The position numbers were made by a program, and so were the translations under genes. 64,000 bases of DNA from Couchioplanes azureus (GTDB taxonomy: Bacteria > Actinomycetota > Actinomycetes > Mycobacteriales > Micromonosporaceae), in NCBI RefSeq assembly GCF_014648355.1, contig NZ_BMQY01000018.1, forward strand, positions 1 through 64,000, read 5' to 3'. The notes beneath the pieces are model-generated. The model saw only the letters and a list, made by a program, of their open reading frames with translations. It made no database searches and was not told the origin of the DNA. Of this stretch, positions 35,038 to 42,363 are shown piece by piece (the stretch's first letter is position 1; the number at the start of each line of letters is the position of its first letter).

Positions 35038-36225
35038 ATGGCTTACGGAATGTCAGCCCGCGCTGCAACACCCTTGCAGGCTGCTCGCCTGGAGCTCGGC
35101 TGGAAGCAGGACCAGACGATCCGTGCTCTCCAGAAGGCTGCCGCCGCATCCGGTGTGCAAGTCGCTACGTCGAACAGCCTGAAGACGATGCTCTCGCGTT
35201 GGGAGAACGGGCTTCCTCTCCGCGATCCGCTGTACCGACGGCTGCTCTGCCAGGTCTATTGCCAGACTCCGGACGAACTCGGCTTCACCGCGGGTGATGT
35301 GGAGCTTCCTGCACGCTCTCACATCGCGCCGCCTGTGGGTCCAGAGATGGTGCAGTATTTCCGGAATGTTTTTGCAGAACATCTGCGCGCCGATAACCTG
35401 ATGGGACCGAGCCACTTAGTCGATGTCGTCAGGGCGCAGGCCGCATTACTCGACCAAATGTTGCCCAATGCGCGCGACGGCGTCCGCGACGAGCTGCTTC
35501 TGCTGGCGCTTCGCTACAACGAGTTCACGGGATGGCTCTATCAGGATGCGTGCATCGCTGAACAGGCGATGAGGTTCACCGACCGCTCCATGGACTATGC
35601 GCTGGAAATCGGCCGGACCTCCGAAACGTCCTACGTGCTGATGCGCAAGGCGGACATCGCCGCAGATCTGGACAAGCCGGAGCGAGTGATCGGCCTGACC
35701 GAGGCCGCGCTTCGCGGTCCCGGGAAGCTCTCGCCGAGGGGCAGAGCGCTTGTACTGCGTTTGCGCGGGCGCGCTCACGCCCGGCTCGGCGACGCCGGAG
35801 AGTGTGAACGAGCACTGGATGCCGCGCGGGCAGCTGTCGAGCGGGACCACGAGCCGGATGGCCTGACGGACTACTGCACGCCCGCTTACATCGGCATGGA
35901 GGCCGCGAGCTGCTGGAGCAGACTTGAACAGTTCGGCAAGGCGATCGCAGCCTACGAGCGGAGCCTGAGCACCTGGCCAGCGGAGCTGCGCCGAGATCAG
36001 GGTCTCTGCCTGGCGCGACTCAGCTTTGCGTACGCCGCCAGCGAGGATGTCCAGCGCGCTTGCGTCCAGGGTCGCCATGCCGTTGACGTCGTTCGTGCGG
36101 CTCCCTCAGGTCGGGCACTCGCCGAGCTCCAGCGTCTGCGCGTTGAACTGGCGCCGTGGCGGCGTGATGCGGAAGTATCCGATCTGAGCGACCGGATCCG
36201 CAGCCTGTTCCGCCCGGCCGCGTAG
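35038..36225 (+). CDS. XRE-family regulator with TPR-like C-terminal domain
   Basis: 395 residues; the ATG at 35038 follows GAGAGGA, which is why it is preferred over the ATG at 34996. TPLQAARLELGWKQDQTIRAL and NSLKTMLSRWENGLPLRDPLYRRLL form an XRE-like HTH (about residues 10-75). The rest is all-helical tetratricopeptide-like repeats (FTGWLYQDACIAEQAMRFTDRSMDYALEIGRTS, ALVLRLRGRAHARLGDAGECERALDAARAAV). Such regulators accompany AICEs and often sense a small signal or peptide through the helical domain. It is 17 bp from the creatininase-family gene. Confidence 0.85.
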   Translation: MAYGMSARAATPLQAARLELGWKQDQTIRALQKAAAASGVQVATSNSLKTMLSRWENGLPLRDPLYRRLLCQVYCQTPDELGFTAGDVELPARSHIAPPVGPEMVQYFRNVFAEHLRADNLMGPSHLVDVVRAQAALLDQMLPNARDGVRDELLLLALRYNEFTGWLYQDACIAEQAMRFTDRSMDYALEIGRTSETSYVLMRKADIAADLDKPERVIGLTEAALRGPGKLSPRGRALVLRLRGRAHARLGDAGECERALDAARAAVERDHEPDGLTDYCTPAYIGMEAASCWSRLEQFGKAIAAYERSLSTWPAELRRDQGLCLARLSFAYAASEDVQRACVQGRHAVDVVRAAPSGRALAELQRLRVELAPWRRDAEVSDLSDRIRSLFRPAA

Positions 36226-36242
36226 CTACGAGGAGCCCGGCC

Positions 36243-36962
36243 TTGATCGATCTGATTACCACGGCGACATCGAGGGACGAATCCGATCGAGACGCGCCGG
36301 TCGCGCTGCTGCCCGTCGGTAGTTTCGAGCAGCACGGCGATTACCTGCCCCTCGCCACCGACACGATCGTCGCAGGCCTGATCGGCAGGGAGATCGCCGG
36401 TCGGTATCCGGCGCTCTTGCTGCCACCGATCACAATCTCGTGCTCGCACGAGCACGCGGGGTGGCGCGGGACCGTCAGCATCAGCGCCCGAACCCTGCAC
36501 CAGGTCGTCACCGACATCGCCGGCTCTCTCGCAGCGAGCGGAGTGGAGCGCTTGGTAATCATCAGCGGTCACGGCGGCAACTACGTGCTGAGCAACGTTG
36601 CACAAGAGGCCTCCGTCAGCGGCCCGCGAATTGCTGTCTTCCCTCAGGGCCATGAGTGGCACCAGGCGCGGGAGGACGCCGGCATGCAGACGAACGGACA
36701 CGAGGACATGCATGCAGGCGAGCTGGAGACCTCGCTGCTGCTGGCCTACTGCCCCGAGGTAGTCCGCCCGGGCAACGAGTCGGCTGACTGGACCTCCGAG
36801 CGGCCGCAACTGCTCACCCTTGGCATGACGGCGTACACGAAGTCGGGAGTCATTGGTCGCCCCTCGCTCGGCACAGCAGAGAAGGGTGTCCGTGCCATGG
36901 CCAGCCTCGTTCGTACCTTCGCTTCCACCTACTCACTCATGACGGAACCGGACAGGGCTTAA
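36243..36962 (+). CDS. Creatininase-family amidohydrolase
   Basis: 239 residues from TTG 36243, with GAGGAG about 8 bp upstream. LLPVGSFEQHGDYLPLATDT (Glu and His metal ligands), SGHGGN (about 107-112) and DMHAGELETS (about 154-163) are the metal and active-site motifs of creatininase/MftE-type enzymes, which cleave cyclic or peptide amides. Paired with the XRE-TPR regulator in one unit, it might process or remove a signal the regulator senses; that is inference. Confidence 0.85.
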   Translation: MIDLITTATSRDESDRDAPVALLPVGSFEQHGDYLPLATDTIVAGLIGREIAGRYPALLLPPITISCSHEHAGWRGTVSISARTLHQVVTDIAGSLAASGVERLVIISGHGGNYVLSNVAQEASVSGPRIAVFPQGHEWHQAREDAGMQTNGHEDMHAGELETSLLLAYCPEVVRPGNESADWTSERPQLLTLGMTAYTKSGVIGRPSLGTAEKGVRAMASLVRTFASTYSLMTEPDRA

Positions 36963-37130
36963 GCTCTTGATCCCCTTGGTTCCAACGATGGGCGCGCCGG
37001 GCACTTTCCGCCAGGGCAGACCTGCGATCGAGGGATTCGGGGCACGCGGTCGGGCTGAGCTGTGTACCAGGCCAGCCGGGGGTGGAGAGGTCTCGTACAA
37101 GCTGATTACAGCGCGTCGGTTGCTGTACTT

Positions 37131-37148
37131 CGCTGCTGTACAGCAGCG
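37131..37148. promoter_or_regulatory. 18-bp perfect palindrome before a small gene
   Basis: CGCTGCTGT followed directly by ACAGCAGCG lies 25 bp before the ATG at 37174. A related half (TGCTGTACT) occurs 10 bp upstream at 37121. It is placed where a repressor would cover the promoter. The rest of 36963-37173 shows nothing else. Confidence 0.5.
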
Positions 37149-37173
37149 TTGGCGCCTTCTCTAGAGTGATCTC

Positions 37174-37440
37174 ATGGTCAGGCCGGAGACAGCAGAAATG
37201 ATCGCAAGTTCGCGCTTGGTAACGGCTCAGGCTCTGTTCGAGGGGCAAGCCGATTTGAACGGCTACCCCTTCCATTTGCTCGGGGTGGTGTCGCAACGGG
37301 GGACGGGGATGGACAACTTGAGCGCTGTTCTGGCTGGAGCTGAGATGTTGCTTCCGTATGGCTGGGACCTGGTCAACGTTGCGGAGTTCACCAACAGCAA
37401 CCACGCGTGTGCGGTCATGCGACGTCGCACGCCGGGCTGA
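37174..37440 (+). CDS. Small protein of unknown function
   Basis: 88 residues with balanced composition (FEGQADLNGYPFHLLGVVSQRGTGMDNLSAVLAGAEMLLPYGWDLVNVAEFTNSNHACAVMRR). No motif is recognised; the mixed sheet-helix pattern suggests a small folded domain. It stands alone behind the 18-bp palindrome, so its expression may be controlled separately. Confidence 0.6.
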   Translation: MVRPETAEMIASSRLVTAQALFEGQADLNGYPFHLLGVVSQRGTGMDNLSAVLAGAEMLLPYGWDLVNVAEFTNSNHACAVMRRRTPG

Positions 37441-37530
37441 GCCACAGTCACCCGCTGTTACGGGACGCCAGGCGCGTACCCAGGGCGGCTACTATGCCGA
37501 GCGGTAGTCGGCCTACGTGCGGAGGTGGCG

Positions 37531-38130
37531 GTGAGCAGTCCTGAGCTGGTATCGCTCGACGTCCTCGGTAGCGATGAGGAGCTACGAGCGGCCGCAGCTG
37601 ATCACACCGTTCCCGGCGCCGGCGCCGGCGCCGAGCCTGAGGTGGAAGGTCGCGATCCGACCCGAGCTGTGGTCGTACGGATGGATCGCCGCGGACGGGT
37701 AACGGACGTACTGATCAGCGCTTGGTGGCGCGACGAGCTCACCCCCTCCGGCTTACAGGATGCGGTGTTGAGCGCCTATCGCGCGGCTCTGGTCGACGCT
37801 GCCGCCAGCATCGATCCCACATCTGTGGTGGATCAGGCGCCCGTGCGAGTACGGCAGCCTGCCGAAGAGCCCAGCGAGCCTGACGACCGCGCCTGGTTCG
37901 AGAACCTGCGGCGACGGCTTGACCGCATCGAGGACACGTTGGATTCCTCCCGTCGGCTGGCACAGGGACAGATCACGGAACGGGTGGTGGCAGGCCCAGC
38001 GGGTCTGGTCCGCCTGATCGTCAGCGGGTTCACGATCTCGCAGGTGCAGATCGACACGCCGGCCGCCCTGCAGGAATCGCCGAACCGGCTCGCCGCCGAC
38101 GCACTGGCCGCCTTCCACGCCGCCAGCTGA
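37531..38130 (+). CDS. YbaB/EbfC-like protein heading the WXG operon
   Basis: 199 residues from the GTG at 37531, 5 bp after GGAGG (the GTG at 37525 overlaps that site). VEGRDPTRAVVVRMDRRGRVTDVLIS and, at the C-terminus, VAGPAGLVRLIVSGFTISQVQIDTPAALQESPNRLAADALAAFHAA match the YbaB/EbfC pattern common beside actinobacterial type VII (ESX) substrate genes. A central acidic linker and helix (WFENLRRRLDRIEDTLDSSRRL) separate the two parts. It probably serves the small secreted proteins that follow. Confidence 0.6.
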   Translation: MSSPELVSLDVLGSDEELRAAAADHTVPGAGAGAEPEVEGRDPTRAVVVRMDRRGRVTDVLISAWWRDELTPSGLQDAVLSAYRAALVDAAASIDPTSVVDQAPVRVRQPAEEPSEPDDRAWFENLRRRLDRIEDTLDSSRRLAQGQITERVVAGPAGLVRLIVSGFTISQVQIDTPAALQESPNRLAADALAAFHAAS

Positions 38131-38160
38131 CGGCTAACCCACGGAACAGGAACCCTTCTC

Positions 38161-38481
38161 ATGAGCAAGACCGAAGTCGTCACCGACGCACTGCGTCAGG
38201 AAGCCAAGAAGTGGTTTGCCCTGTCCGACGAGCTGCACACCGTCGCGGGAAGCGTCGCGAACCTGACCTTGGACACGAGCGCGTTCTGGTGCGGGGACGG
38301 CATCTCGATCGCCGCGGCACCGATCTACGCCGGTTACCAGAAGTTCGTGCAGGACCGCTGCGGCGAGGGTGCCGCCGAGTTCGATCAGATCGCTGGGGCT
38401 CTCAACCGGGCCGCCGACGAGTATGACGGCAGCGACGCGGTGTCCGCCGAGACCTTGACGAAGATCTACGGAAACCTCTGA
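38161..38481 (+). CDS. WXG100/EspC-like type VII secretion substrate
   Basis: 106 residues, helical. It carries both hallmarks of type VII substrates: a WxG turn (Trp43-Cys-Gly45) between two helices and the export motif YxxxD near the end (Tyr88 to Asp92, EYDGSDAVS). Length and layout fit the ESX WXG100/EspC group. No secretion ATPase or membrane components lie in this window, so export would need the host's own apparatus. Confidence 0.78.
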   Translation: MSKTEVVTDALRQEAKKWFALSDELHTVAGSVANLTLDTSAFWCGDGISIAAAPIYAGYQKFVQDRCGEGAAEFDQIAGALNRAADEYDGSDAVSAETLTKIYGNL

Positions 38482-38498
38482 GGCGAGGAGCAGCACCC

Positions 38499-39263
38499 AT
38501 GGCCCCGGATCCCGCGGTCACCCCCGACGGCCTGACGGCAGAGTTTCAACGCGCCATCGAGCAGGTCCGCACCGGCATTCAACAGATCATCGACGGCTTC
38601 AACCGGCTCGTCGGTGAGATCAACGAGAAGCGGTGGCTGCTCGGTGGCGCCGTCCTGCTGTGGATCAAAGAAAAACTCGAGGGCGCCCAGGACGGACTGC
38701 GGAAGATCATCGAGAAGGCCCGATACACGGTCGAACACTCAACTCCGGTGGTCTCACTCATCCTCACCAGCTTCGACTGGCTGAATCAGGTGCAGAAGCC
38801 GGCCTCGGCCGCTGCTGGCCGAGTGCCCGTCAAGGGCGACAAGCTCGTCTACTGGAAGGGCCAGGCCGCCGACGCGTACACCGCGAAGCTGCCATTCCAG
38901 CAGGCGGCGGCCAGCGACATGGCCACCAAGGCCGACTTCATCAGCACCTGGCTGTTCACGATCGCCAAGGCCAACGTCGACTACGCGGTGAAGATGGGCG
39001 AGTACATCTCCCTTATCGCCGGCGCTGTCACCCAGGCCGCTGTGGACGCCGCCTCCGTCTTCGGGCTCATCGAAGCCATCAACGCCGTCGCCGACGCCGC
39101 CGGCGACCTGGTCGAGAAGGCGCTCAACCAGCTGTTCAACATCGCCAACCGAGTTGTCGACCTGCTCAAGAACGCACGCGATGCCACTGCCTCGATCAAC
39201 AACGTAGAGAAGCTGTCTGGGCCCCCAGCCGGCACTTGGCCCCAGGCGGTCAACGTTGGCTGA
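38499..39263 (+). CDS. Large WXG-type helical protein
   Basis: 254 residues, almost entirely helical. A WKG turn (Trp119-Lys-Gly121, LVYWKGQAADAYTAKL) in the middle resembles the WXG hinge; the N-terminal half contains long amphipathic helices (FQRAIEQVRTGIQQIIDGFNRLVGEI). The C-terminal third is hydrophobic-helical (YISLIAGAVTQAAVDAASVFGLIEAINAVADAAGDLVEKALNQLF). No toxin domain is visible. It is probably the partner or cargo of the preceding WXG100-like protein, 17 bp upstream. Confidence 0.65.
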   Translation: MAPDPAVTPDGLTAEFQRAIEQVRTGIQQIIDGFNRLVGEINEKRWLLGGAVLLWIKEKLEGAQDGLRKIIEKARYTVEHSTPVVSLILTSFDWLNQVQKPASAAAGRVPVKGDKLVYWKGQAADAYTAKLPFQQAAASDMATKADFISTWLFTIAKANVDYAVKMGEYISLIAGAVTQAAVDAASVFGLIEAINAVADAAGDLVEKALNQLFNIANRVVDLLKNARDATASINNVEKLSGPPAGTWPQAVNVG

Positions 39264-39855
39264 CCACTCGACCGGCAGCCCCCGAAGACTCTGGCACCTC
39301 GCCGGCAGTTGGAGCTTCGCCATTGTCTCCGCGGTCATCTTCGCGTGGCTCACAACCGGCGCCTACATCCGCCAGATGCTGCTGCCCCTGACCGGCGAAG
39401 CCGATATTGCGAGGCGTGAGTGCCAGTCCGTACCAGCGTGCGCCCCCGACGCTGCGGACCTCATCGACCAGCAGCTGTCGCTGCTGCGGCACACCAGAAT
39501 TTTGGTCCTCGGATCCGCGTGGACAGTGGCGATCCTCGCGTTCGTCACGGCCGTCACGACCACCCTGCTCCTGCTTCTGCTCCGCGGACGCGGGGACACC
39601 GGACGGCGCATCCTCGGCCTCCTGTGGAAGATCCAAGCCGCGTGCACAGCAGTGCTGCTCGTAGCTCAAGGCACGTTTCTCCACCGCGGTGCCAGCACGT
39701 TGGCCACCACGCCGGAGGCCGCTCGCCTCTTCACCTCCATCAAGGTCTTCGACTCGCCCTTCACGGATGCGGGAAACCTCTACTACCTCGCCTGGTTCAT
39801 CGCCGCTAGCATCGCCGCAACGGCCTTGACTCGGATACTTCACCGATCGTTGTAG
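39256..39855 (+). CDS. Four-helix membrane protein in the WXG operon
   Basis: 199 residues from a TTG that overlaps the previous stop by 8 bp. Four hydrophobic segments (about 16-36, 80-105, 118-140, 168-190) with a cysteine-containing outer loop (RRECQSVPACAPDA). A similar small membrane protein follows the second WXG-like locus at 59246, so the two loci share an architecture. Function unknown. Confidence 0.6.
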   Translation: MADHSTGSPRRLWHLAGSWSFAIVSAVIFAWLTTGAYIRQMLLPLTGEADIARRECQSVPACAPDAADLIDQQLSLLRHTRILVLGSAWTVAILAFVTAVTTTLLLLLLRGRGDTGRRILGLLWKIQAACTAVLLVAQGTFLHRGASTLATTPEAARLFTSIKVFDSPFTDAGNLYYLAWFIAASIAATALTRILHRSL

Positions 39856-39916
39856 ACGCGCAGCTCTGCGATCTTGCGCAAGGCGCTTGAGCTGGCTCAT
39901 GACCAGCCTGCGACGA

Positions 39917-40045
39917 GACCTTTTCCGTGTCAAGGAACGATCATGGCGCTCTGGGCGCGGCGCCTTGCAGCCTGAACTGGGCGAACCGTCCACGATCGTC
40001 CGGTGCCGTAGGATCCCGTTGTCACAAAGTTGGTCAACTAGGCCA
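39917..40045 (+). repeat. Cassette repeat R1, copy 1
   Basis: It contains a 24-bp block at 39923-39946 (TTCCGTGTCAAGG then AACGATCATGG) identical to 41533-41556, then GAACCGTCC and GTTGTCACnnAGTT blocks shared with copy 2. It lies upstream of the DUF2185-like gene. The rest of 39856-40078 holds no gene. Confidence 0.7.
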
Positions 40046-40078
40046 CGGGGCCGACCTGGACACCTTCATACTCGCCTC

Positions 40079-40405
40079 ATGTCAGGTGAGGTGTTCCGAG
40101 ACGTAGCCTTCCCGTTCGAGGACGGTCGCTTCCCCGCACACCTCGGCGCGGTGATCCAACGCACCGTGCTGACCGGCAAGGAGCCGGCCCGGGTCGTCAT
40201 TCACGATGAGGACAACGACTGGCTAGTCGGGGATGGCGTCAACGACCCGAACGACGGAGCGAGCGTCGTCGCCTGTATCAGGCACGTCGCGGATGCCGAC
40301 CCATCTGTCGCCGAACTCGCGACTCTTGAACCGGGGCACATCGCAGAACGCGACGAACCGCACCTTCCATGGACCATCAGCGTTCACGAGTGGCCGGACG
40401 AGTAG
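40079..40405 (+). CDS. DUF2185/Imm33-like protein
   Basis: 108 residues from the ATG at 40079. FEDGRFPAHLGAVIQRTVLTGKEPARVVIHDEDNDWLVGDGVNDPNDGASVVACIRHVADADPSVAEL follows the DUF2185 pattern, in which a D-W core and a G-D-G-x-N segment are conserved. DUF2185 includes the immunity proteins called Imm33. It lies after the WXG operon, where an immunity gene would be expected, but no toxin is obvious there. The family call is from pattern memory. Confidence 0.6.
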   Translation: MSGEVFRDVAFPFEDGRFPAHLGAVIQRTVLTGKEPARVVIHDEDNDWLVGDGVNDPNDGASVVACIRHVADADPSVAELATLEPGHIAERDEPHLPWTISVHEWPDE

Positions 40406-40412
40406 ATCCCTC

Positions 40413-40530
40413 GCTTGTAAGTCCTAGGCGGGTCGTCCGGCAGCGTCCACCCCCGTCCGTGACCTCGGACGGCCGTACATCACCGCTTCGTGCGAACCGT
40501 TGTCATTCGGGCCGGTTGCTGTCACCGTTG
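40413..40530 (+). repeat. Cassette repeat R2, copy 1
   Basis: It begins GCTTGTAAGTCCTAGG and shares with 42083-42200 the blocks TCGTCCGGC, GACCTCGGA and GAAC(C/T)G(G/T)TTG in the same order and spacing. It starts 8 bp after the DUF2185-like stop. Confidence 0.65.
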
Positions 40531-40552
40531 CTGTCAACGCCTGCGGTGCGGC

Positions 40553-40786
40553 TTACAACGCCTGACGGTGCAGCGACGTGGCGAGCGAAGCCCACGCCTC
40601 CGCCAGGACCCGATCGCCGGCTTGCTCGGCCTCGTCCTGTGCCGCCCGGACGGCCGCCAATCGTTTCTTGTGCGTCGCCCTTGCGCGACCACCCTCGTCG
40701 CTCGTGCCGCTGAGCCTGCCCCACGAGCGGACTGCGCAGTGTGGCTCATGCGAGCTTCCCTGGCTGGATCTTGGCTGCCATCGCAT
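40553..40786 (-). CDS. Possible small helical protein after the HIRAN gene
   Basis: 77 residues on the same strand and 10 bp downstream of the HIRAN gene. The C-terminal half (THKKRLAAVRAAQDEAEQAGDRVLAEAWASLATSLHRQAL) is a plausible amphipathic helix; the N-terminal half is less protein-like and there is no clear ribosome binding site. It may be spurious. Nothing else is seen in 40531-40796. Confidence 0.35.
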   Translation of the reverse strand: MRWQPRSSQGSSHEPHCAVRSWGRLSGTSDEGGRARATHKKRLAAVRAAQDEAEQAGDRVLAEAWASLATSLHRQAL

Positions 40787-40796
40787 ACAATCATGC

Positions 40797-41456
40797 TCAT
40801 CGGCCTTGATGAACTAGCGGAGGCAAGTGCGCCGGTCGTGGTTCAAGGAGTCGGCGTAGAACCTCCGGCGAGGCAGCCAAGATGGCAACCTGGTCGCAAG
40901 GGACACCCGAGCCGGTTCCCCGGATAGACACTGCCTCGATAGGCTCGCCCGAGTCCAGTAGCCGGGCCAACGTCCGCGCCTTCTGCTTGTTGACGTAGGC
41001 GGCCATGTGCTTTCCCGTGTCGTCGTAGACCGCCACTGCGTTCGGATCGAACTCGTTGGCTGGTTCTCGGACGAGCCGAACGGGCCGGCCTGGGTGGAAG
41101 TCCCCCGCCCGGCACGCTTCACGGTGGTAAGCCTCACCCCGGAGCTGCGATACATAGACCCCGGCTCTCGCAAGCCGATTATCCGTCGGGCCTATCAATA
41201 GGCCGGTGGCGTCCTCGCACAGCCGCAAGACCGACTCGCCCTGGAAGTCGCGATAGGGAATAAGGTGAAGGGGAGGGATCCCGTTAGAGCCGACGAAGCG
41301 GTCGCGGTTCCCGTCGTGAGGCACGTACCATCGCTCATCAGGTGCTGGCTGGGGAGCTACGCCCGAAGTGGTGGCCGCATCCCCCTGCCCGTGACGCGGT
41401 GTCAGCGTGGTCGCTTCGCTGGATCGGCGTCCGAAAATCCGGTCGAGGAGTCCCAT
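40797..41456 (-). CDS. HIRAN-domain protein
   Basis: 219 residues from the ATG at 41456 (GAGGGTGGAG upstream). After a variable N-terminus, VYVSQLRGEAYHREACRAGDFHPGRPVRLVREPANEFDPNAVAVYDDTGKHMAAYVNKQKARTLARLLDSG (about 110-180) is a HIRAN domain, a fold that recognises DNA ends or damaged DNA and is normally fused to helicases or nucleases. Here it stands alone, next to a Shedu-like nuclease gene, which hints at an accessory sensor in defence. It is flanked by the cassette repeats. Confidence 0.75.
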   Translation of the reverse strand: MGLLDRIFGRRSSEATTLTPRHGQGDAATTSGVAPQPAPDERWYVPHDGNRDRFVGSNGIPPLHLIPYRDFQGESVLRLCEDATGLLIGPTDNRLARAGVYVSQLRGEAYHREACRAGDFHPGRPVRLVREPANEFDPNAVAVYDDTGKHMAAYVNKQKARTLARLLDSGEPIEAVSIRGTGSGVPCDQVAILAASPEVLRRLLEPRPAHLPPLVHQGR

Positions 41457-41526
41457 GGCTCCACCCTCGCAGCGACGGGCATCAACCTCGACGGCCGATC
41501 GACTGCTCTTCCTTGCCCGAAGACAG

Positions 41527-41665
41527 GACCGCTTCCGTGTCAAGGAACGATCATGGTGTCGCGGCCTCGAACTGCAGCATGCTTGAGCTGCGGGAACCGT
41601 CCATCCGTGTCCATGGTTGTCCACCGCCGTTGTTTTCCGGTTGTCACCCAGTTAGACACCCACAC
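41527..41665 (+). repeat. Cassette repeat R1, copy 2
   Basis: The same 24-bp block as copy 1 lies at 41533-41556, followed by GAACCGTCC and GTTGTCACCCAGTT. It is in the same orientation as copy 1 but precedes the 3' end of a minus-strand gene, so it is not simply a promoter. Confidence 0.7.
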
Positions 41666-41694
41666 TTGCCATGTACGAGCCGGCTCTACCGCAG

Positions 41695-42018
41695 CTAGCT
41701 GTCGCCTTGATCGTCAAGCAGCTTCTTCGTCTCCGCGATCACGTCGGCTGCCTGCTCATCAGCGCGCGCAAGTCCAAGTGCCGCATCTCGCGCTGCTTGC
41801 TCCTTCTCCTCAAGGTTGCGGATCACCTCTTCAGCCTTGGGCAAGAGATCGAGACGGCCCGCTTGCACGATCTTGTCTCTGGTCGCGTATGCCTCCTGCA
41901 GGACATGAGCCTCTGGCGACTGGATGGTTCCCTTGAGCCCTTCGTGGATCTCGGCGGTTGCTACACGCTGCGTCTCAAGTCTTCTGATATTCGCGCGCAA
42001 TTGATCTTCTTCGGACAT
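41695..42018 (-). CDS. Coiled-coil protein of unknown function
   Basis: 107 residues, nearly all charged helix (LRANIRRLETQRVATAEIHEGLKGTIQSPEAHVLQEAYATRDKIV; AEEVIRNLEEKEQAARDAALGLARADEQAADVIAETKKLL), predicted to form a coiled coil. It is bracketed by R1 copy 2 and R2 copy 2. No ribosome binding site is evident. Function unknown. Confidence 0.6.
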   Translation of the reverse strand: MSEEDQLRANIRRLETQRVATAEIHEGLKGTIQSPEAHVLQEAYATRDKIVQAGRLDLLPKAEEVIRNLEEKEQAARDAALGLARADEQAADVIAETKKLLDDQGDS

Positions 42019-42082
42019 GGAGCCAGAGTGCGTCCAGTTGAAGCCGGTGGGCGGACAAGTCGTCCGCTTCTTTCAAACCCAT

Positions 42083-42200
42083 GCTTGCAAGTCCTGGGTG
42101 GCTCGTCCGGCGTCGTCCGTCCTTGGCCTCGACCTCGGAAGCCGTCCGGGGCCGCCTCGGTCTGCCCGAGATCATCCGAACTGGTTGCGGTCAATTGCAC
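42083..42200 (+). repeat. Cassette repeat R2, copy 2
   Basis: It begins GCTTGCAAGTCCTGGG and matches 40413-40530 over the first 36 bp with about six differences, then at GACCTCGGA and the GAAC...GGTTGC block. It lies 64 bp before the start of the coiled-coil gene. No gene is seen in 42019-42363 beyond this repeat. Confidence 0.65.
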
Positions 42201-42363
42201 TGAGGGGTATTGCGTCCGTCGTAGCGCACTCGGACGCGAGCATCCCGCACCCCCTCGATCGACCTGCCTCGACCTCGGAGGGCGCTCAGCTAGTGCGACG
42301 CGGTGAATCGCCGTACTATCACGCCACGCCATCGAGGCGCTTCAGAGCGAGGAGGGCTCGCAT

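Noticed and set aside
39923..39946. R1 repeat as a promoter element only
   Set aside because: Copy 2 lies at the 3' side of a minus-strand gene, so a simple promoter explanation does not fit both copies.
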